DNA of 56,902 nt from the NCBI GenBank assembly GCA_016471375.1, contig WGLZ01000016.1, positions 1 to 56,902 on the forward strand, written 5' to 3'. This DNA is from Cyanobacteria bacterium RI_101. GTDB lineage: Bacteria > Cyanobacteriota > Cyanobacteriia > Cyanobacteriales > Microcystaceae. The notes under the pieces are model-generated. The model was not told where the DNA came from. It worked only from the letters and a program-made list of their open reading frames with translations, and ran no database searches. Below are positions 42,632 through 51,349 of the stretch, in pieces. The position numbers and the translations under genes are program-made. How positions within the stretch are numbered: position 1 is the stretch's first letter; every line of letters begins with the position of its first letter.

Positions 42632-42729
42632 CTATAGCGGTATTCAGGCGTGTGAGAACGCTGAACCCCTTACTGAGTAAGGATTTTAGCAATCTTATTT
42701 GTCCCTCACTAGCGCAGACACCGCTATAG
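42632..42729. mobile_element. Candidate MITE, about 98 bp
   Basis: Terminal inverted repeats CTATAGCGGT (42632-42641) and ACCGCTATAG (42720-42729) enclose 78 bases without coding content. The ends share CTATAGC with the element at 40786-40888. It abuts the stop of the gene at 42225-42629. Confidence 0.5.
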
Positions 42730-42850
42730 TGATCACATCTAAGCTGTAAATTTACCAAGACTAGTTCTGTAAAGGTTATACCATTTAGAACTTTATAAAT
42801 TATTTATGACTACTCCATCAGCTTAAGTAACTAAAACTATTGTCCCGAAA

Positions 42851-43381
42851 ATGTTTTATCAACCACCACCGGTCTATTTAGCACAAAATACTGCCTATGA
42901 AGAATGTAGGCAACAAGAAATAGAAAATGAACGGAAGGTTGAATCAATAAGTCCTTTTAGAGAAAGCTATGCTAGAAGGGCTGGACAAATTATTGCTGAT
43001 TATTTAAATGATCTTTGCTATGTAAATGTAAGGGAAAAAATGAGGAAGGAAGAAGAGAGAAAACAAAAAAAAGAAATAGAAAGACGAAGTCTTCAACTCA
43101 AAAAAGTTAGTCCTATTCCTTTTCAAATGGGAGAATACCTTGGAGAGCAATACTGCAAAATACTGGCAGCCAATCCAACCATAGAAACTTGGATACATCT
43201 AGATCAAATAGGAAACGAAAATCATAGCATTATAGCAATACAAAAAAGCAGAGCGTCAATGATATATTATGCTCCGAATAATCTTCAAGCAAGGCAAGAT
43301 TTAGAAAGCTTTAACATGGGTTTCTATACAAAACAGTCACATTACAAAAACTGCCAGGAAAGAACTAGGCGTTTGACATAG
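42851..43381 (+). CDS. Orphan protein with charged helical segment
   Basis: A 176-residue protein I do not recognise. An N-terminal PPPVYLAQNTAYEECRQQEI leads to SPFRESYARRAGQIIADYLN, then a strongly charged helix (REKMRKEEERKQKKEIERRS) likely to be a coiled coil. The C-terminal half (YLGEQYCKILAANPTIETWI, SIIAIQKSRASMIYYAPN) looks like a mixed alpha/beta domain. No membrane segment or signal is present. Its base composition and codon use are those of the A+T-rich island. It is the last island gene, 121 bp behind a candidate MITE and immediately before a decayed insertion sequence. Confidence 0.5.
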   Translation: MFYQPPPVYLAQNTAYEECRQQEIENERKVESISPFRESYARRAGQIIADYLNDLCYVNVREKMRKEEERKQKKEIERRSLQLKKVSPIPFQMGEYLGEQYCKILAANPTIETWIHLDQIGNENHSIIAIQKSRASMIYYAPNNLQARQDLESFNMGFYTKQSHYKNCQERTRRLT

Positions 43382-43584
43382 CGAAGCGTGTTCGAGCTTT
43401 TGTCCTTTGGTGCTACCCAGTTTTTACGAAAACACCGCCGAAACTTTTGTATAATAGCAATCTGGGAAATGCCTGGATCTGTCTCCTTGGTAGGTTCCAA
43501 TTCTTTCGGTGAAGTGACTGATAAGCCTCTGATTTGTGGCATTGCGACCTCAAACAAGTGTCCTCGTTGCACGGTTTACGAATA

Positions 43585-43728
43585 GGTGAAACACAAACAA
43601 TTAAATAAAAGTGGGGTTGGCCATCGTCTCACTATAAAGTACTCCAGTCCGGTTTCATCGTAGAACGACTTTCCGGTGGGAGAAGCCCGCGCTGTAACGC
43701 ATAGCGGTCAGTGTCGGGAGTATGTCAC
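43585..43728 (+). mobile_element. Probable IS200/IS605-type right end (element body lost)
   Basis: The stretch ends GAGAAGCCCGCGCTG, a loop, CAGTGTCGGGAG and TATGTCAC. An imperfect hairpin pairs CCCG..CTG with CAG...CGGG close to a terminal GTCAC. I recognise this as the form of the right end of IS200/IS605-family elements, which also forms the 3' part of the TnpB guide (omega) RNA. No tnpA or tnpB is left: the 200 bases before it (43382-43585) contain only short frames. The call rests on pattern memory, not a search. Confidence 0.4.
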
Positions 43729-44423
43729 TCAGCTACAATCCCCGCCGCGGCTAACAGCGCCTTTAGACGCTGGTTTTCTGTCTCCGCTAAATCAGCTCGG
43801 GCCTTTTCTGCTTCCGCCCGCAACTTTTCCCGCTCGGCCCGGAGTTTTTCCTGTTCCGCCTGTTCCGCCAGTTGGACGGTGGACAAAAAGGGGCGTCCGT
43901 CAGGATAGTACACATTTAGGGTTTCAGGGGTGAGTTCAAACCGAATCTCCAGACGGGGACTGACCCAATTGTCCACTTCTTCAATCACTGTTAATTCCCC
44001 GTCCCGGCGCTCTAGCGCCGTCAATTCGTTTTTCTCCGGGTCGTAAACATAGTATTCTCCTACGCCGTAATGGTCGTAGAACTTTAACTTTTTGGTCATC
44101 TCCCTGAAGGTATTGCTGGGGGATAAAATTTCAAAGACCACATCGGGGGGCTGATCATTTTCCTCCCACTGCCGATAGGATTTGCGTTTGCCCTTGGGCC
44201 GCCCCAGCGCCGCCATCACATCCGGCGCCGCCGCAATTTCCGGTTTGCCTTCCACGGGATACCAGAGTAAATCGCCCGCAATAAAAACATTCTTATCCTG
44301 AGCAAATAGACACTCTAAATTCTCCTTCAGAAGGACAATCCACTTAAACTGCTCGGTGTTGTCAGCCATGGGTTGGCCATCGCTCTCGGGATAAACAATT
44401 TCTCGGTCGAGGGCTAGGGTCAT
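43725..44423 (-). CDS. Uma2 family endonuclease with C-terminal coiled coil
   Basis: A 232-residue Uma2 protein of the long cyanobacterial type. It has FIAGDLLWYPVEGKPEIAAA, then PDVMAALGRPKGKRKSYRQW (catalytic Asp strand), DQPPDVVFEILSPSNTFREM (catalytic Glu), KLKFYDHYGVGEYYVYDP and RDGELTVIEEVDNWVSPRLE. The tail is a heptad-like coiled coil of EQEKLRAEREKLRAEAEKAR units. Its last codons and TGA coincide with the end of the putative IS200/IS605 right end, so the natural C-terminus may have been trimmed. The 246-bp gap to prfC (44424-44669) holds only a short C-run/G-run repeat. Confidence 0.88.
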   Translation of the reverse strand: MTLALDREIVYPESDGQPMADNTEQFKWIVLLKENLECLFAQDKNVFIAGDLLWYPVEGKPEIAAAPDVMAALGRPKGKRKSYRQWEENDQPPDVVFEILSPSNTFREMTKKLKFYDHYGVGEYYVYDPEKNELTALERRDGELTVIEEVDNWVSPRLEIRFELTPETLNVYYPDGRPFLSTVQLAEQAEQEKLRAEREKLRAEAEKARADLAETENQRLKALLAAAGIVAE

Positions 44424-44574
44424 GGGTCAAATCCTCGTCGCTGTTCTCCTTAGTCTAACCTAGGGCGCTGTTTGAAGATTTATCCGCGTCGGCGCTCAGC
44501 GATGGTGGAAAAAGGGGCGACATCCCAGTGTGATAACCGGCCGGGGTAGATCATCGACAGATTTGAACTTACGC

Positions 44575-44605
44575 CCCCCTTTCCAAGGGGGCTTTCCCCA
44601 CAACC
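44575..44605. repeat. Dispersed C-run/G-run palindromic repeat (short copy)
   Basis: GCCCCCCTTTCCAAGGGGGC lies between the divergent Uma2 and prfC genes. It is a short member of the same intergenic family seen at 30705-30785 and 51281-51349. Confidence 0.6.
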
Positions 44606-44669
44606 GCGCCGCTGGGGGAGGAATTTGGTTAGGATAGAAAACCCAGTCTTTTGTCCAGACTTCCCCAGC

Positions 44670-46301
44670 ATGTCCAGCGAACTCCTCCAGGAACTCCAGC
44701 AGGCGGTCGAGCGCCGTCGTAATTTCGCCATCATTTCCCACCCGGACGCGGGTAAAACCACCCTGACGGAAAAACTGTTGCTCTACGGAGGGGCTATCCA
44801 CTCCGCCGGCGCCGTCAAGGCCCGTCAAGCCCAACGGAAGGCCACTTCAGACTGGATGGAGATGGAGAAACAGCGGGGGATTTCCATCACCTCCACGGTT
44901 CTGCAATTTAGCTATCAAGATTGTCAAATTAACCTGCTGGACACCCCCGGACACCAAGACTTTAGCGAAGACACCTACCGCACCCTGGCCGCGGCGGATA
45001 ACGCCGTGATGCTCATCGACGTCGCCAAGGGGCTGGAACCCCAGACCCGCAAGTTATTTGAAGTCTGTCGTCTGCGGGGTCTGCCCATTTTTACCTTTGT
45101 CAATAAATTAGACCGTCCGGGGCGGGAACCTCTGGAATTGCTGGACGAAATTGAACAGGAATTGGGGTTAGCCACCTTCGCCATGAACTGGCCCATCGGC
45201 GGCGGCGACCGTTTTCAGGGCATCTACGACCGCCAAACCCATTTAGTCCATCTATTCGAGCGCCAAAGTCACGGCAGTAAGGCGGCCAAGGAACGGGTTC
45301 TGGCGCTGGACGACCCGGAGTTGGAAAGGAGTCTGGAGCCGGAACTCTACGGGCAACTTCAGGAGGACTTGGAACTACTCTCGGAATTAGGCGGAGAATT
45401 GGACGCGGAGTTAGTTCACCAGGGGCAGATGACGCCCGTGTTCTTCGGCAGCGCCATGAGCAATTTTGGCGTGCAATTATTCCTAGACCGCTTTTTGAAA
45501 TACGCCCTTAAACCCGCGGGGCGGGCTTCCACCCTCGGCGCTTTAGATCCCACCTACCCGGAATTTTCCGGCTTTGTCTTCAAACTTCAGGCCAATATGG
45601 ATCCGAAACACCGGGACCGGGTGGCCTTTGTGCGGGTCTGTACGGGAAAATTTGAAAAGGATATGGCCGTCAACCACGCCCGGACGGGGAAAACGGTGCG
45701 GTTATCCCGGCCCCAAAAGCTCTTTGCCCAGGACCGGGAATCCATCGAAGAGGCCTACCCCGGCGATGTCATTGGCTTAAATAACCCCGGCGTCTTCGCC
45801 ATTGGCGACACCATTTATATCGGCCCGAAACTGGAGTATGAAGGCATTCCCTGTTTTTCGCCGGAACTCTTCGCCTATCTGAAAAATCCTAATCCCTCTA
45901 AATTTAAACAGTTCCAAAAGGGCATCCGGGAACTGCGGGAAGAAGGCGCGATTCAAATCATGTATTCCCTCGACCAGTTTCGCCGGGAACCGATCCTCGC
46001 CGCGGTGGGGCAATTGCAGTTTGAAGTCGTCCAGTTCCGTCTCCTGAGCGAGTACGGCGTGGAAACTCAGTTGGAACCCCTGGGCTACAGCCTCGCCCGT
46101 TGGGTCGGCGCCGGTTGGGCGGCGCTGGATAAAGCGGGGCGGGTGTTTAACACTTTAACGGTGAAGGATAACTGGGACCGCCCGGTTCTGCTCTTTAAGA
46201 ATAGCTGGAACCTGCAACAGGTGATGGGCGACCATCCCGATCTGCAACTGACCGCCGTGGCGCCGGTGGGGTCGGGGTTGCAACCCCAGGGAGAGGATTA
46301 G
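44670..46301 (+). CDS. prfC: Peptide chain release factor 3
   Basis: RF3 is a GTPase that removes RF1/RF2 from the ribosome after termination. The start [20 protein letters not shown] gives 543 residues; an in-frame codon 45 bases upstream is rejected because the family begins at this helix. G-motifs are [17 protein letters not shown] (G1), [15 protein letters not shown] (G2), [17 protein letters not shown] (G3) and [13 protein letters not shown] (G4). Domain 2/3 blocks [30 protein letters not shown] and [18 protein letters not shown] are intact. The dusA gene starts eight bases after the stop, so the pair is one operon. Confidence 0.96.
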   Translation: MSSELLQELQQAVERRRNFAIISHPDAGKTTLTEKLLLYGGAIHSAGAVKARQAQRKATSDWMEMEKQRGISITSTVLQFSYQDCQINLLDTPGHQDFSEDTYRTLAAADNAVMLIDVAKGLEPQTRKLFEVCRLRGLPIFTFVNKLDRPGREPLELLDEIEQELGLATFAMNWPIGGGDRFQGIYDRQTHLVHLFERQSHGSKAAKERVLALDDPELERSLEPELYGQLQEDLELLSELGGELDAELVHQGQMTPVFFGSAMSNFGVQLFLDRFLKYALKPAGRASTLGALDPTYPEFSGFVFKLQANMDPKHRDRVAFVRVCTGKFEKDMAVNHARTGKTVRLSRPQKLFAQDRESIEEAYPGDVIGLNNPGVFAIGDTIYIGPKLEYEGIPCFSPELFAYLKNPNPSKFKQFQKGIRELREEGAIQIMYSLDQFRREPILAAVGQLQFEVVQFRLLSEYGVETQLEPLGYSLARWVGAGWAALDKAGRVFNTLTVKDNWDRPVLLFKNSWNLQQVMGDHPDLQLTAVAPVGSGLQPQGED

Positions 46302-46309
46302 GGATTCGG

Positions 46310-47287
46310 ATGGTCAAGATCATTCCCCTGAGCGTCGCGCCCATGATGGATTACACCGACCGCCACTTCCGGGCGGTTCTGCGGCGCTTGACTCGTCGGA
46401 CGTTGCTCTACACGGAAATGATTACCGCCCAGGCGATTCTGCGGGGCGACCGGGCTAAATTATTGGACTTTGACCCCATGGAAAAACCCCTGGTTCTGCA
46501 ACTGGGGGGGGACGATCCCCAGAGCCTCGCCCAGTGCGCCCAGATTGGCGCCGATTGGGGTTACGACCAGATTAATCTCAACGTCGGTTGTCCCAGCGAC
46601 CGGGTGCAAAACGGTCGATTCGGCGCTTGTTTGATGGCCCGGCCGGAGCGGGTGGCGGAGTGCGCGGCGGCCATGATGGCTCAGGTCTCCCTTCCGGTCA
46701 CGGTTAAACACCGCGTCGGCGTTGACGACCAAGACAGTTACGAAAACCTCCGGCGCTTTGTGGAAACCGTCGCCCAGGGCGGCTGTCGTCATTTCATTGT
46801 CCACGCCCGCAAGGCTTGGCTCCAGGGGCTTAGCCCCAAGGAAAACCGGACGATTCCCCCCCTCCGCTACGATTTTGTCTATCGCCTCAAACAGGATTTT
46901 CCCCATCTGGCGATTGAAATTAATGGCGGTATTGATAATTTAACGGACGTTCAGGCTCACTTAACTCAGACGGACGGGGCCATGATCGGTCGAGCCGCTT
47001 ACGAAGACCCCTATCTCTTCGCCGCCGCGGATCGGGTTATTTTTCACAGCGCCGAGCCTAGCCCCAGTCGTCGGGCGGTGGTAGAAGCCCTGATTCCCTA
47101 CTGCGAAAGCCACCTAGCCCAAGGCGGTCGCCTCCACAGCGTCAGCCGTCATCTCCTCAATTTATTCAAAGGACAACCCGGCAGTCGGCGCTGGAAACGC
47201 TATTTAAGCGAACAGGTTCCCCAACCCGGCGCCGGGCCGGAGGTCTTGCTTCGGGCGCTGGCTCAGATAGACTACCCCGAGGATTAG
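46310..47287 (+). CDS. dusA: tRNA-dihydrouridine(20/20a) synthase
   Basis: DusA is an FMN enzyme that reduces uridine 20/20a in the D-loop of tRNAs. The 325 residues match the DusA subgroup: the N-terminal SVAPMMDYTDRHFRAVLRRL, LVLQLGGDDPQSLAQCAQIG, NLNVGCPSDRVQNGRFGACL (active-site Cys in FGACLM), TVKHRVGVDDQDSYENLRRF, FIVHARKAWLQGLSPKENRT, EINGGIDNLTDV and a C-terminal RHLLNLFKGQPGSRRWKRYL. These last two blocks are specific to DusA rather than DusB/C. It follows prfC by eight bases, giving a translation-related operon. Confidence 0.95.
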   Translation: MVKIIPLSVAPMMDYTDRHFRAVLRRLTRRTLLYTEMITAQAILRGDRAKLLDFDPMEKPLVLQLGGDDPQSLAQCAQIGADWGYDQINLNVGCPSDRVQNGRFGACLMARPERVAECAAAMMAQVSLPVTVKHRVGVDDQDSYENLRRFVETVAQGGCRHFIVHARKAWLQGLSPKENRTIPPLRYDFVYRLKQDFPHLAIEINGGIDNLTDVQAHLTQTDGAMIGRAAYEDPYLFAAADRVIFHSAEPSPSRRAVVEALIPYCESHLAQGGRLHSVSRHLLNLFKGQPGSRRWKRYLSEQVPQPGAGPEVLLRALAQIDYPED

Positions 47288-47374
47288 GTAACAAGTCGCC
47301 AGTTTAACTCTCCTTATTTGGGTCAATACTGCTACAATCAAAGAGAAAATAGTTCAAAAAGCTTGTTTCTCTCC

Positions 47375-48169
47375 ATGTTGACCTATCAATGCGGTCAATG
47401 CGGACGCCGATTTCGGTCTTCCCATAAACCCCATCGATGCGGGGACTGTGGGGGTGGGCGTTTTCTCCTCCTCCGCCCGGAAGATCAGCTCCCCGCCGCC
47501 TCGTCTAAGGGGAAACCGTCTCCTCCCTCGACCCTTCCGCCCCTACCGCCGGCGCCGTTCCCAGCGCCAACGCGGAAACAATCCCAAAAACAGAGAGAGT
47601 CTAATCTGGATTCGATTTGGATTCTGCCGAATTTTTCCCAGATCGCCGGTTGGTCTTTAGGTCTTCTGCTTCTAGGCGGCGCCTTTGGCTATGGTCTTTA
47701 TCGATTGGGGGGAGGGCCTTTTTGGCCAAACTTGCAGATTAGGGGATGGGGCAATGAGCAAAAGAGCGGCGGTTTGCAAGGTCAAGACGGTTCATCGCGG
47801 CAGGCGACGCGTCCCCTTCCCGCTTCAGGCAACCCGCCCCGGACTCTTGACCCCCCTCAACCCCAGGTTCCCGAACCAGGGACGCCGGCGCCGGGTTTGG
47901 CTCTCCGGCGCTATTATCAAGCCCTTAACCAAAGCGACGATGGAGATCGTCTTGATTTAGCCTACCGGGTCGAGGTTTACGGCGAGAAAATTTTGCGGGC
48001 CGACGCCGCTTTCGCCGCCGTTAAACTCGGGCTTCGTTACCATCTTAAAAACGGGGAAACCCTCTGCGAGAGCCGTATTTTTCTCCTTCGCCGAGCGCCG
48101 GGGCCAGGGGGCTGGCAGTGGGAGTCTCCCCGAGAGATTCGCCCCCAACCCCAATGCAAACTGAATTAG
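47375..48169 (+). CDS. Zinc-ribbon single-span membrane protein
   Basis: A 264-residue protein of unknown function, starting MLTYQCGQCGRRFRSSHKPH and continuing RCGDCGGG, a CxxC-CxxC zinc ribbon. A proline-rich linker leads to one membrane helix (SLGLLLLGGAFGYGLYRLG, about residues 95-115). After a second Pro-rich linker comes a C-terminal domain of about 80 residues (LALRRYYQALNQSDDGDRLD, VEVYGEKILRADAAFAAVKL and RIFLLRRAPGPGGWQWES). The latter could be an NTF2-like or similar alpha/beta fold; I am not sure. The ribbon would face the cytoplasm. An upstream in-frame start at 47318 is disfavoured because it adds unrelated residues. It lies 87 bp behind dusA. Confidence 0.65.
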   Translation: MLTYQCGQCGRRFRSSHKPHRCGDCGGGRFLLLRPEDQLPAASSKGKPSPPSTLPPLPPAPFPAPTRKQSQKQRESNLDSIWILPNFSQIAGWSLGLLLLGGAFGYGLYRLGGGPFWPNLQIRGWGNEQKSGGLQGQDGSSRQATRPLPASGNPPRTLDPPQPQVPEPGTPAPGLALRRYYQALNQSDDGDRLDLAYRVEVYGEKILRADAAFAAVKLGLRYHLKNGETLCESRIFLLRRAPGPGGWQWESPREIRPQPQCKLN

Positions 48170-48185
48170 GCCTAGGAGAAGCGCC

Positions 48186-49073
48186 CTAAATTTCCGCCAC
48201 GGCCCGCTCGATCAAACGGTGAGCTAGGGTTTGGATCCCGGTGTGCTCATAGTAATTAGTGGACATATCGATAAAGGCGGCGAGGTAGTCCAGCTTATCC
48301 TCGGAGACCTCCATAAAGCCCCGCAGATGGCCGATCACCTTCTCCGGCGTCAGTCCCCGGTCGGAGACAAAACCCGTCATCCAGCCCTTGACGGAATCCA
48401 GACTTTGGCCGATGAAGTCCAACTGACCCGCGGCGCCGTTGCCGGGAATTAGGGGTTTAATTTTACTAAAAGTGCCGTTTTGCTCCAGTTCTTTGGGAGT
48501 CAGATTTTCCAGAAAATCCAAGGATTTCAAGACAAAATTAGGCCCTAGGGGAATGAGTCCGTCAAAACAGACCAGCGCCGCCATCCGCATCAAGGATTCG
48601 CCGCTATAGTCCCCCAAAGAAGCGACAAAATCGCCGATACTGTCGCCGGGAATGCCGTTAATTTGGCAAAAGGCCACCAGTTCCGCCACCAATTTAATGG
48701 AGAGATCCAGCGCCTGAGCTTTCTCCGGGTTGGGGGTGATTTTATTCAGAAAACCGAGGAAAGAGACCTTTTCCCCCACTTTATTCGCCAGCGCCGCGGC
48801 GCCGAGGGCCCCGTCGGTGGCGTCCACGGTTTGGTAGAGCCAGAGGGCGTTTTGGTAGCCCTGGGATTTATCGTTAAAGAGCCAGACCGCCCGCTCGCCG
48901 ATTTGTTGAATCAGGTCTTCGTCGGTTTCGCCGGTAACTTTACGGATGGTGTTTTCAAAGCCGACGATGTTTTCCCACTGGCCGGGGACAACAAAGTCTA
49001 GAGACTTAAGCAGGGTAATGGTCAGACCGCCCTGGGGGAGTTGATCCACCAGTTCAAAAATTGATTTACTCAC
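48186..49073 (-). CDS. Conserved cyanobacterial protein of unknown function
   Basis: A 295-residue, mostly alpha-helical soluble protein starting at a GTG with an AGGA site upstream. Characteristic segments are LFNDKSQGYQNALWLYQTVD, GALGAAALANKVGEKVSFLG, LVAELVAFCQINGIPGDSIG followed by DFVASLGDYSGESLMRMAAL, CFDGLIPLGPNF and the C-terminal DKLDYLAAFIDMSTNYYEHT. I remember close relatives in many cyanobacteria under hypothetical-protein names but know no function. No motif suggesting an enzyme is visible. It stands between the convergent zinc-ribbon gene (16 bp) and a palindromic repeat. Confidence 0.8.
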   Translation of the reverse strand: MSKSIFELVDQLPQGGLTITLLKSLDFVVPGQWENIVGFENTIRKVTGETDEDLIQQIGERAVWLFNDKSQGYQNALWLYQTVDATDGALGAAALANKVGEKVSFLGFLNKITPNPEKAQALDLSIKLVAELVAFCQINGIPGDSIGDFVASLGDYSGESLMRMAALVCFDGLIPLGPNFVLKSLDFLENLTPKELEQNGTFSKIKPLIPGNGAAGQLDFIGQSLDSVKGWMTGFVSDRGLTPEKVIGHLRGFMEVSEDKLDYLAAFIDMSTNYYEHTGIQTLAHRLIERAVAEI

Positions 49074-49117
49074 GGGATTAATCCTCTAAAAATTTAGATT
49101 TGTCAGTTTATCCATTT

Positions 49118-49222
49118 CCCTCATCCCCCAGCCCCTTCTCCCAGAGCGGGAGAAGGGGAGTCAAAGTCCCTCTCCCCGGTTCCTGAGCCTGCCGAAGGAG
49201 GGAGAGGGATTTAGGGTGAGGG
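49118..49222. repeat. Nested palindromic repeat (CCTTCTCCC type)
   Basis: A perfect 11-bp stem CCCCTTCTCCC (49132-49142) and GGGAGAAGGGG (49148-49158) has a five-base loop. A second stem CCCTCTCCC (49168-49176) pairs with GGGAGAGGG (49200-49208). An outer pair CCCTCATCCC (49118-49127) and GGGTGAGGG (49214-49222) nearly encloses the whole element. It fills the gap between the lipoprotein gene and the GTG-started gene and includes a GAGCCTGCCGAAG motif. It is a dispersed cyanobacterial repeat and possibly a terminator for the lipoprotein gene. Confidence 0.75.
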
Positions 49223-49242
49223 ACAAAGTCAAAGGCTCTTAC

Positions 49243-49755
49243 TTATTTAAGTTGGGCGAGACCCTTTAAATTAAATTTGCCGAGCCAGGTTTCCCGGTCG
49301 GCGGCGCTGAAACTGGGGTCACGGGAGAGGACTTTCACCTGATAGCGGTCCGCCACTAAAACCGCGGTGGCGGTGGAACCCTGTTGGACGGCGGGAAAGC
49401 CCTTAATTTGGGCGCTGGCGGCTTTAAATTTATCGGCGGCGCCGGGAGTGTTGACCACGTCGGAAATGGCCATCACCGCTAAATCCTTACCGTCTTTTTT
49501 CAGCTTGGCTTCGGCGAACCCTTTTTTCTCCTGGGTATAGACCCGCTCAAAGCCTTGACCCGCGGGGGGGAAAAAGCGATTAAAGTCGCTCCCCTGGGTC
49601 GAGTCCTTAGCCACGGCCTTAGCGCCGCGTTCCGTGCTTTGCTGTTGGGCCTGCTCAAAGCGAGAGGGCGGTTCCGGGGCGCAGGCGGTAACCCCTGTCC
49701 AGAGCAGTAGAGAAAGAAGAGCGATGGCGAGAATTTTCTGTAGTCGTTGACGCAT
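49243..49755 (-). CDS. Predicted lipoprotein, conserved in cyanobacteria
   Basis: A 170-residue protein with a type II signal peptide: MRQRLQKILAIALLSLLLWT then GVTACAP, where the Cys at about residue 25 would be lipidated. The mature part contains SDFNRFFPPAGQGFERVYTQ, EKKGFAEAKLKKDGKDLAVM and a C-terminal VADRYQVKVLSRDPSFSAAD ending FNLKGLAQLK. I recall related cyanobacterial lipoproteins without function. A GAGGG site precedes the start. The likely location is the thylakoid or outer membrane. The gene follows murD on the same strand after 86 bp. Confidence 0.75.
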   Translation of the reverse strand: MRQRLQKILAIALLSLLLWTGVTACAPEPPSRFEQAQQQSTERGAKAVAKDSTQGSDFNRFFPPAGQGFERVYTQEKKGFAEAKLKKDGKDLAVMAISDVVNTPGAADKFKAASAQIKGFPAVQQGSTATAVLVADRYQVKVLSRDPSFSAADRETWLGKFNLKGLAQLK

Positions 49756-49841
49756 TATTCCCTCATTGGGCGAAACCGAATCTATTCCCCGTTGTATCGG
49801 TTTTTGCGTCTTAACTGCGCCAACTGTAAAAAAACGTTACC

Positions 49842-51197
49842 TTAACTCGCCAATTCCAAACACCGGCGCCGGAAATCCTCGCCCCGCTCCTCAAAGCTTT
49901 TATACTGGTCAAAACTGGCGCAGGCCGGCGAAAGGAGCACGCAACGAGCGCCGAGGGCCAGCGCCGCCTCTAGACCCCGCTTAACGGCCCGATCCATCGT
50001 TTCCGCGATCTCGTAATTTTTATAACCCACTTCCCGGAGCCGTTGGGCGAAGGCCGGCGCCGCGGCGCCGATTAACAGAACCTTGGCCGCGCGGGCTTGG
50101 ATCTGGGCTAACCAAGCTCGGTCTTCCCCCGCCTTGGCCTCTCCCCCGGCGATAAGGATAGCCGGCGCCGTTACGGAAGCGAGGCCCACCTCCGCGGCGT
50201 CGTAGTTGGTGGCCTTGCTGTCGTTAATAAACTCCACGCCCTGGATACTGCAAATTTTCTCCAGACGATGGGGCACGCCGTTAAAGGTTAATAAAGTCTG
50301 GGTAATGGCTTTTTTATCAACGCCCGCCAGTCGAGCCGCCGCAGAAGCCATCAGTAAATTCTGCTGATTATGGCGCCCGACCATTTTGAAGAGATGAACC
50401 GGCAGGAGCAGTTCCCCAAAAGCTCCGACCCAGGCGTCCTGGAGATAGGCGGCCCGACTCAACGGACAAGGCAGGGTTGCCGGCCCCTCGACGCTCGTCC
50501 AGTAGGCCTCCGGGTATTCCTCCGGCGCCCGTTGGCGGAGGTAGGGATCGTCGCCGTTAAAAATTTGGCTTTTGGAGCGCCGCAAAAGGGAGGCTTTAAT
50601 GCCGTAGTAATTTTCCAGGGTTTTGTGGCGCTCTAGGTGGTCGGGGGTAAAAGTCGTCCAGAGGCCGATTTCCGGCGCTACCGTGGGGGAGGCTTCGATT
50701 TGGTAACTGCTAATTTCGGCCACAATCCAGTCAAAACGGCGGTTTTCTAAGACCAACTCGCAGGCCGCGTAACCAATATTGCCGCAGGCCGGCGCCTGGA
50801 GTCCGGCGGTTTCAAAAATGGCTTGAATCAGAGAAGTGGTGGTGGTTTTGCCGTTGGTGCCGGTAACGCCAACCCAGGGATACTGTTTTAAATACCGCCA
50901 AGCCAGTTCCAACTCTCCCATCACCTCTACGCCCTTTTCCCTCGCTTGGCTGAGGAGGGGCAAATCCCAAGGAACGCCGGGGCTGACGACCAGGCGATCG
51001 GGAAAATTCTGGTTTTCCCAACTGAGCGTTTGACCCAGTTGAACAGTAATGCCCTCTGCTTCTAGGGGAGCGCCCAGCGCCGCAAGGGTTTCATTAATAG
51101 CCCGATCCGTCAGGGTCACTTCCCAGCCGTCCCTGCGGAGGACTCTCGCCGCCGCGATACCCGAACGCCCTAACCCAATGATGATCGCCTTGGCCAT
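49842..51197 (-). CDS. murD: UDP-N-acetylmuramoyl-L-alanine--D-glutamate ligase
   Basis: MurD adds D-glutamate to UDP-MurNAc-L-Ala in peptidoglycan synthesis. The 451 residues show the N-terminal Rossmann-like [20 protein letters not shown], the ATP loop [52 protein letters not shown] (with the catalytic His), [29 protein letters not shown] and [20 protein letters not shown] near the end. All Mur-ligase blocks are intact. No other division or cell-wall gene lies next to it, so it is separate from the dcw cluster, as is usual in cyanobacteria. Confidence 0.97.
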   Translation of the reverse strand: MAKAIIIGLGRSGIAAARVLRRDGWEVTLTDRAINETLAALGAPLEAEGITVQLGQTLSWENQNFPDRLVVSPGVPWDLPLLSQAREKGVEVMGELELAWRYLKQYPWVGVTGTNGKTTTTSLIQAIFETAGLQAPACGNIGYAACELVLENRRFDWIVAEISSYQIEASPTVAPEIGLWTTFTPDHLERHKTLENYYGIKASLLRRSKSQIFNGDDPYLRQRAPEEYPEAYWTSVEGPATLPCPLSRAAYLQDAWVGAFGELLLPVHLFKMVGRHNQQNLLMASAAARLAGVDKKAITQTLLTFNGVPHRLEKICSIQGVEFINDSKATNYDAAEVGLASVTAPAILIAGGEAKAGEDRAWLAQIQARAAKVLLIGAAAPAFAQRLREVGYKNYEIAETMDRAVKRGLEAALALGARCVLLSPACASFDQYKSFEERGEDFRRRCLELAS

Positions 51198-51280
51198 ACT
51201 GTTGTCGCGTTTAACCCGTTGTTAACTGTCCTAGATTGTCCCATTGTAGGGGGCTACGGTTCACACCCATCCATCAGACA

Positions 51281-51349
51281 TCCCCCCTAACCCCCCTTTG
51301 AAAGGGGGGAAACTTCTCAAAGTCCCCCAGAATTGGGGGATTTAGGGGG
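51281..51349. repeat. Dispersed C-run/G-run palindromic repeat
   Basis: CCCCCCTAACCCCCC, TTTGAAAGGGGGG, GTCCCCCAGAATTGGGGGA and TTTAGGGGG lie between the divergent murD and GHMP kinase genes. It forms two stacked hairpins and belongs to the same family as 30705-30785. Promoters of the two genes must lie on either side of it. Confidence 0.75.
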
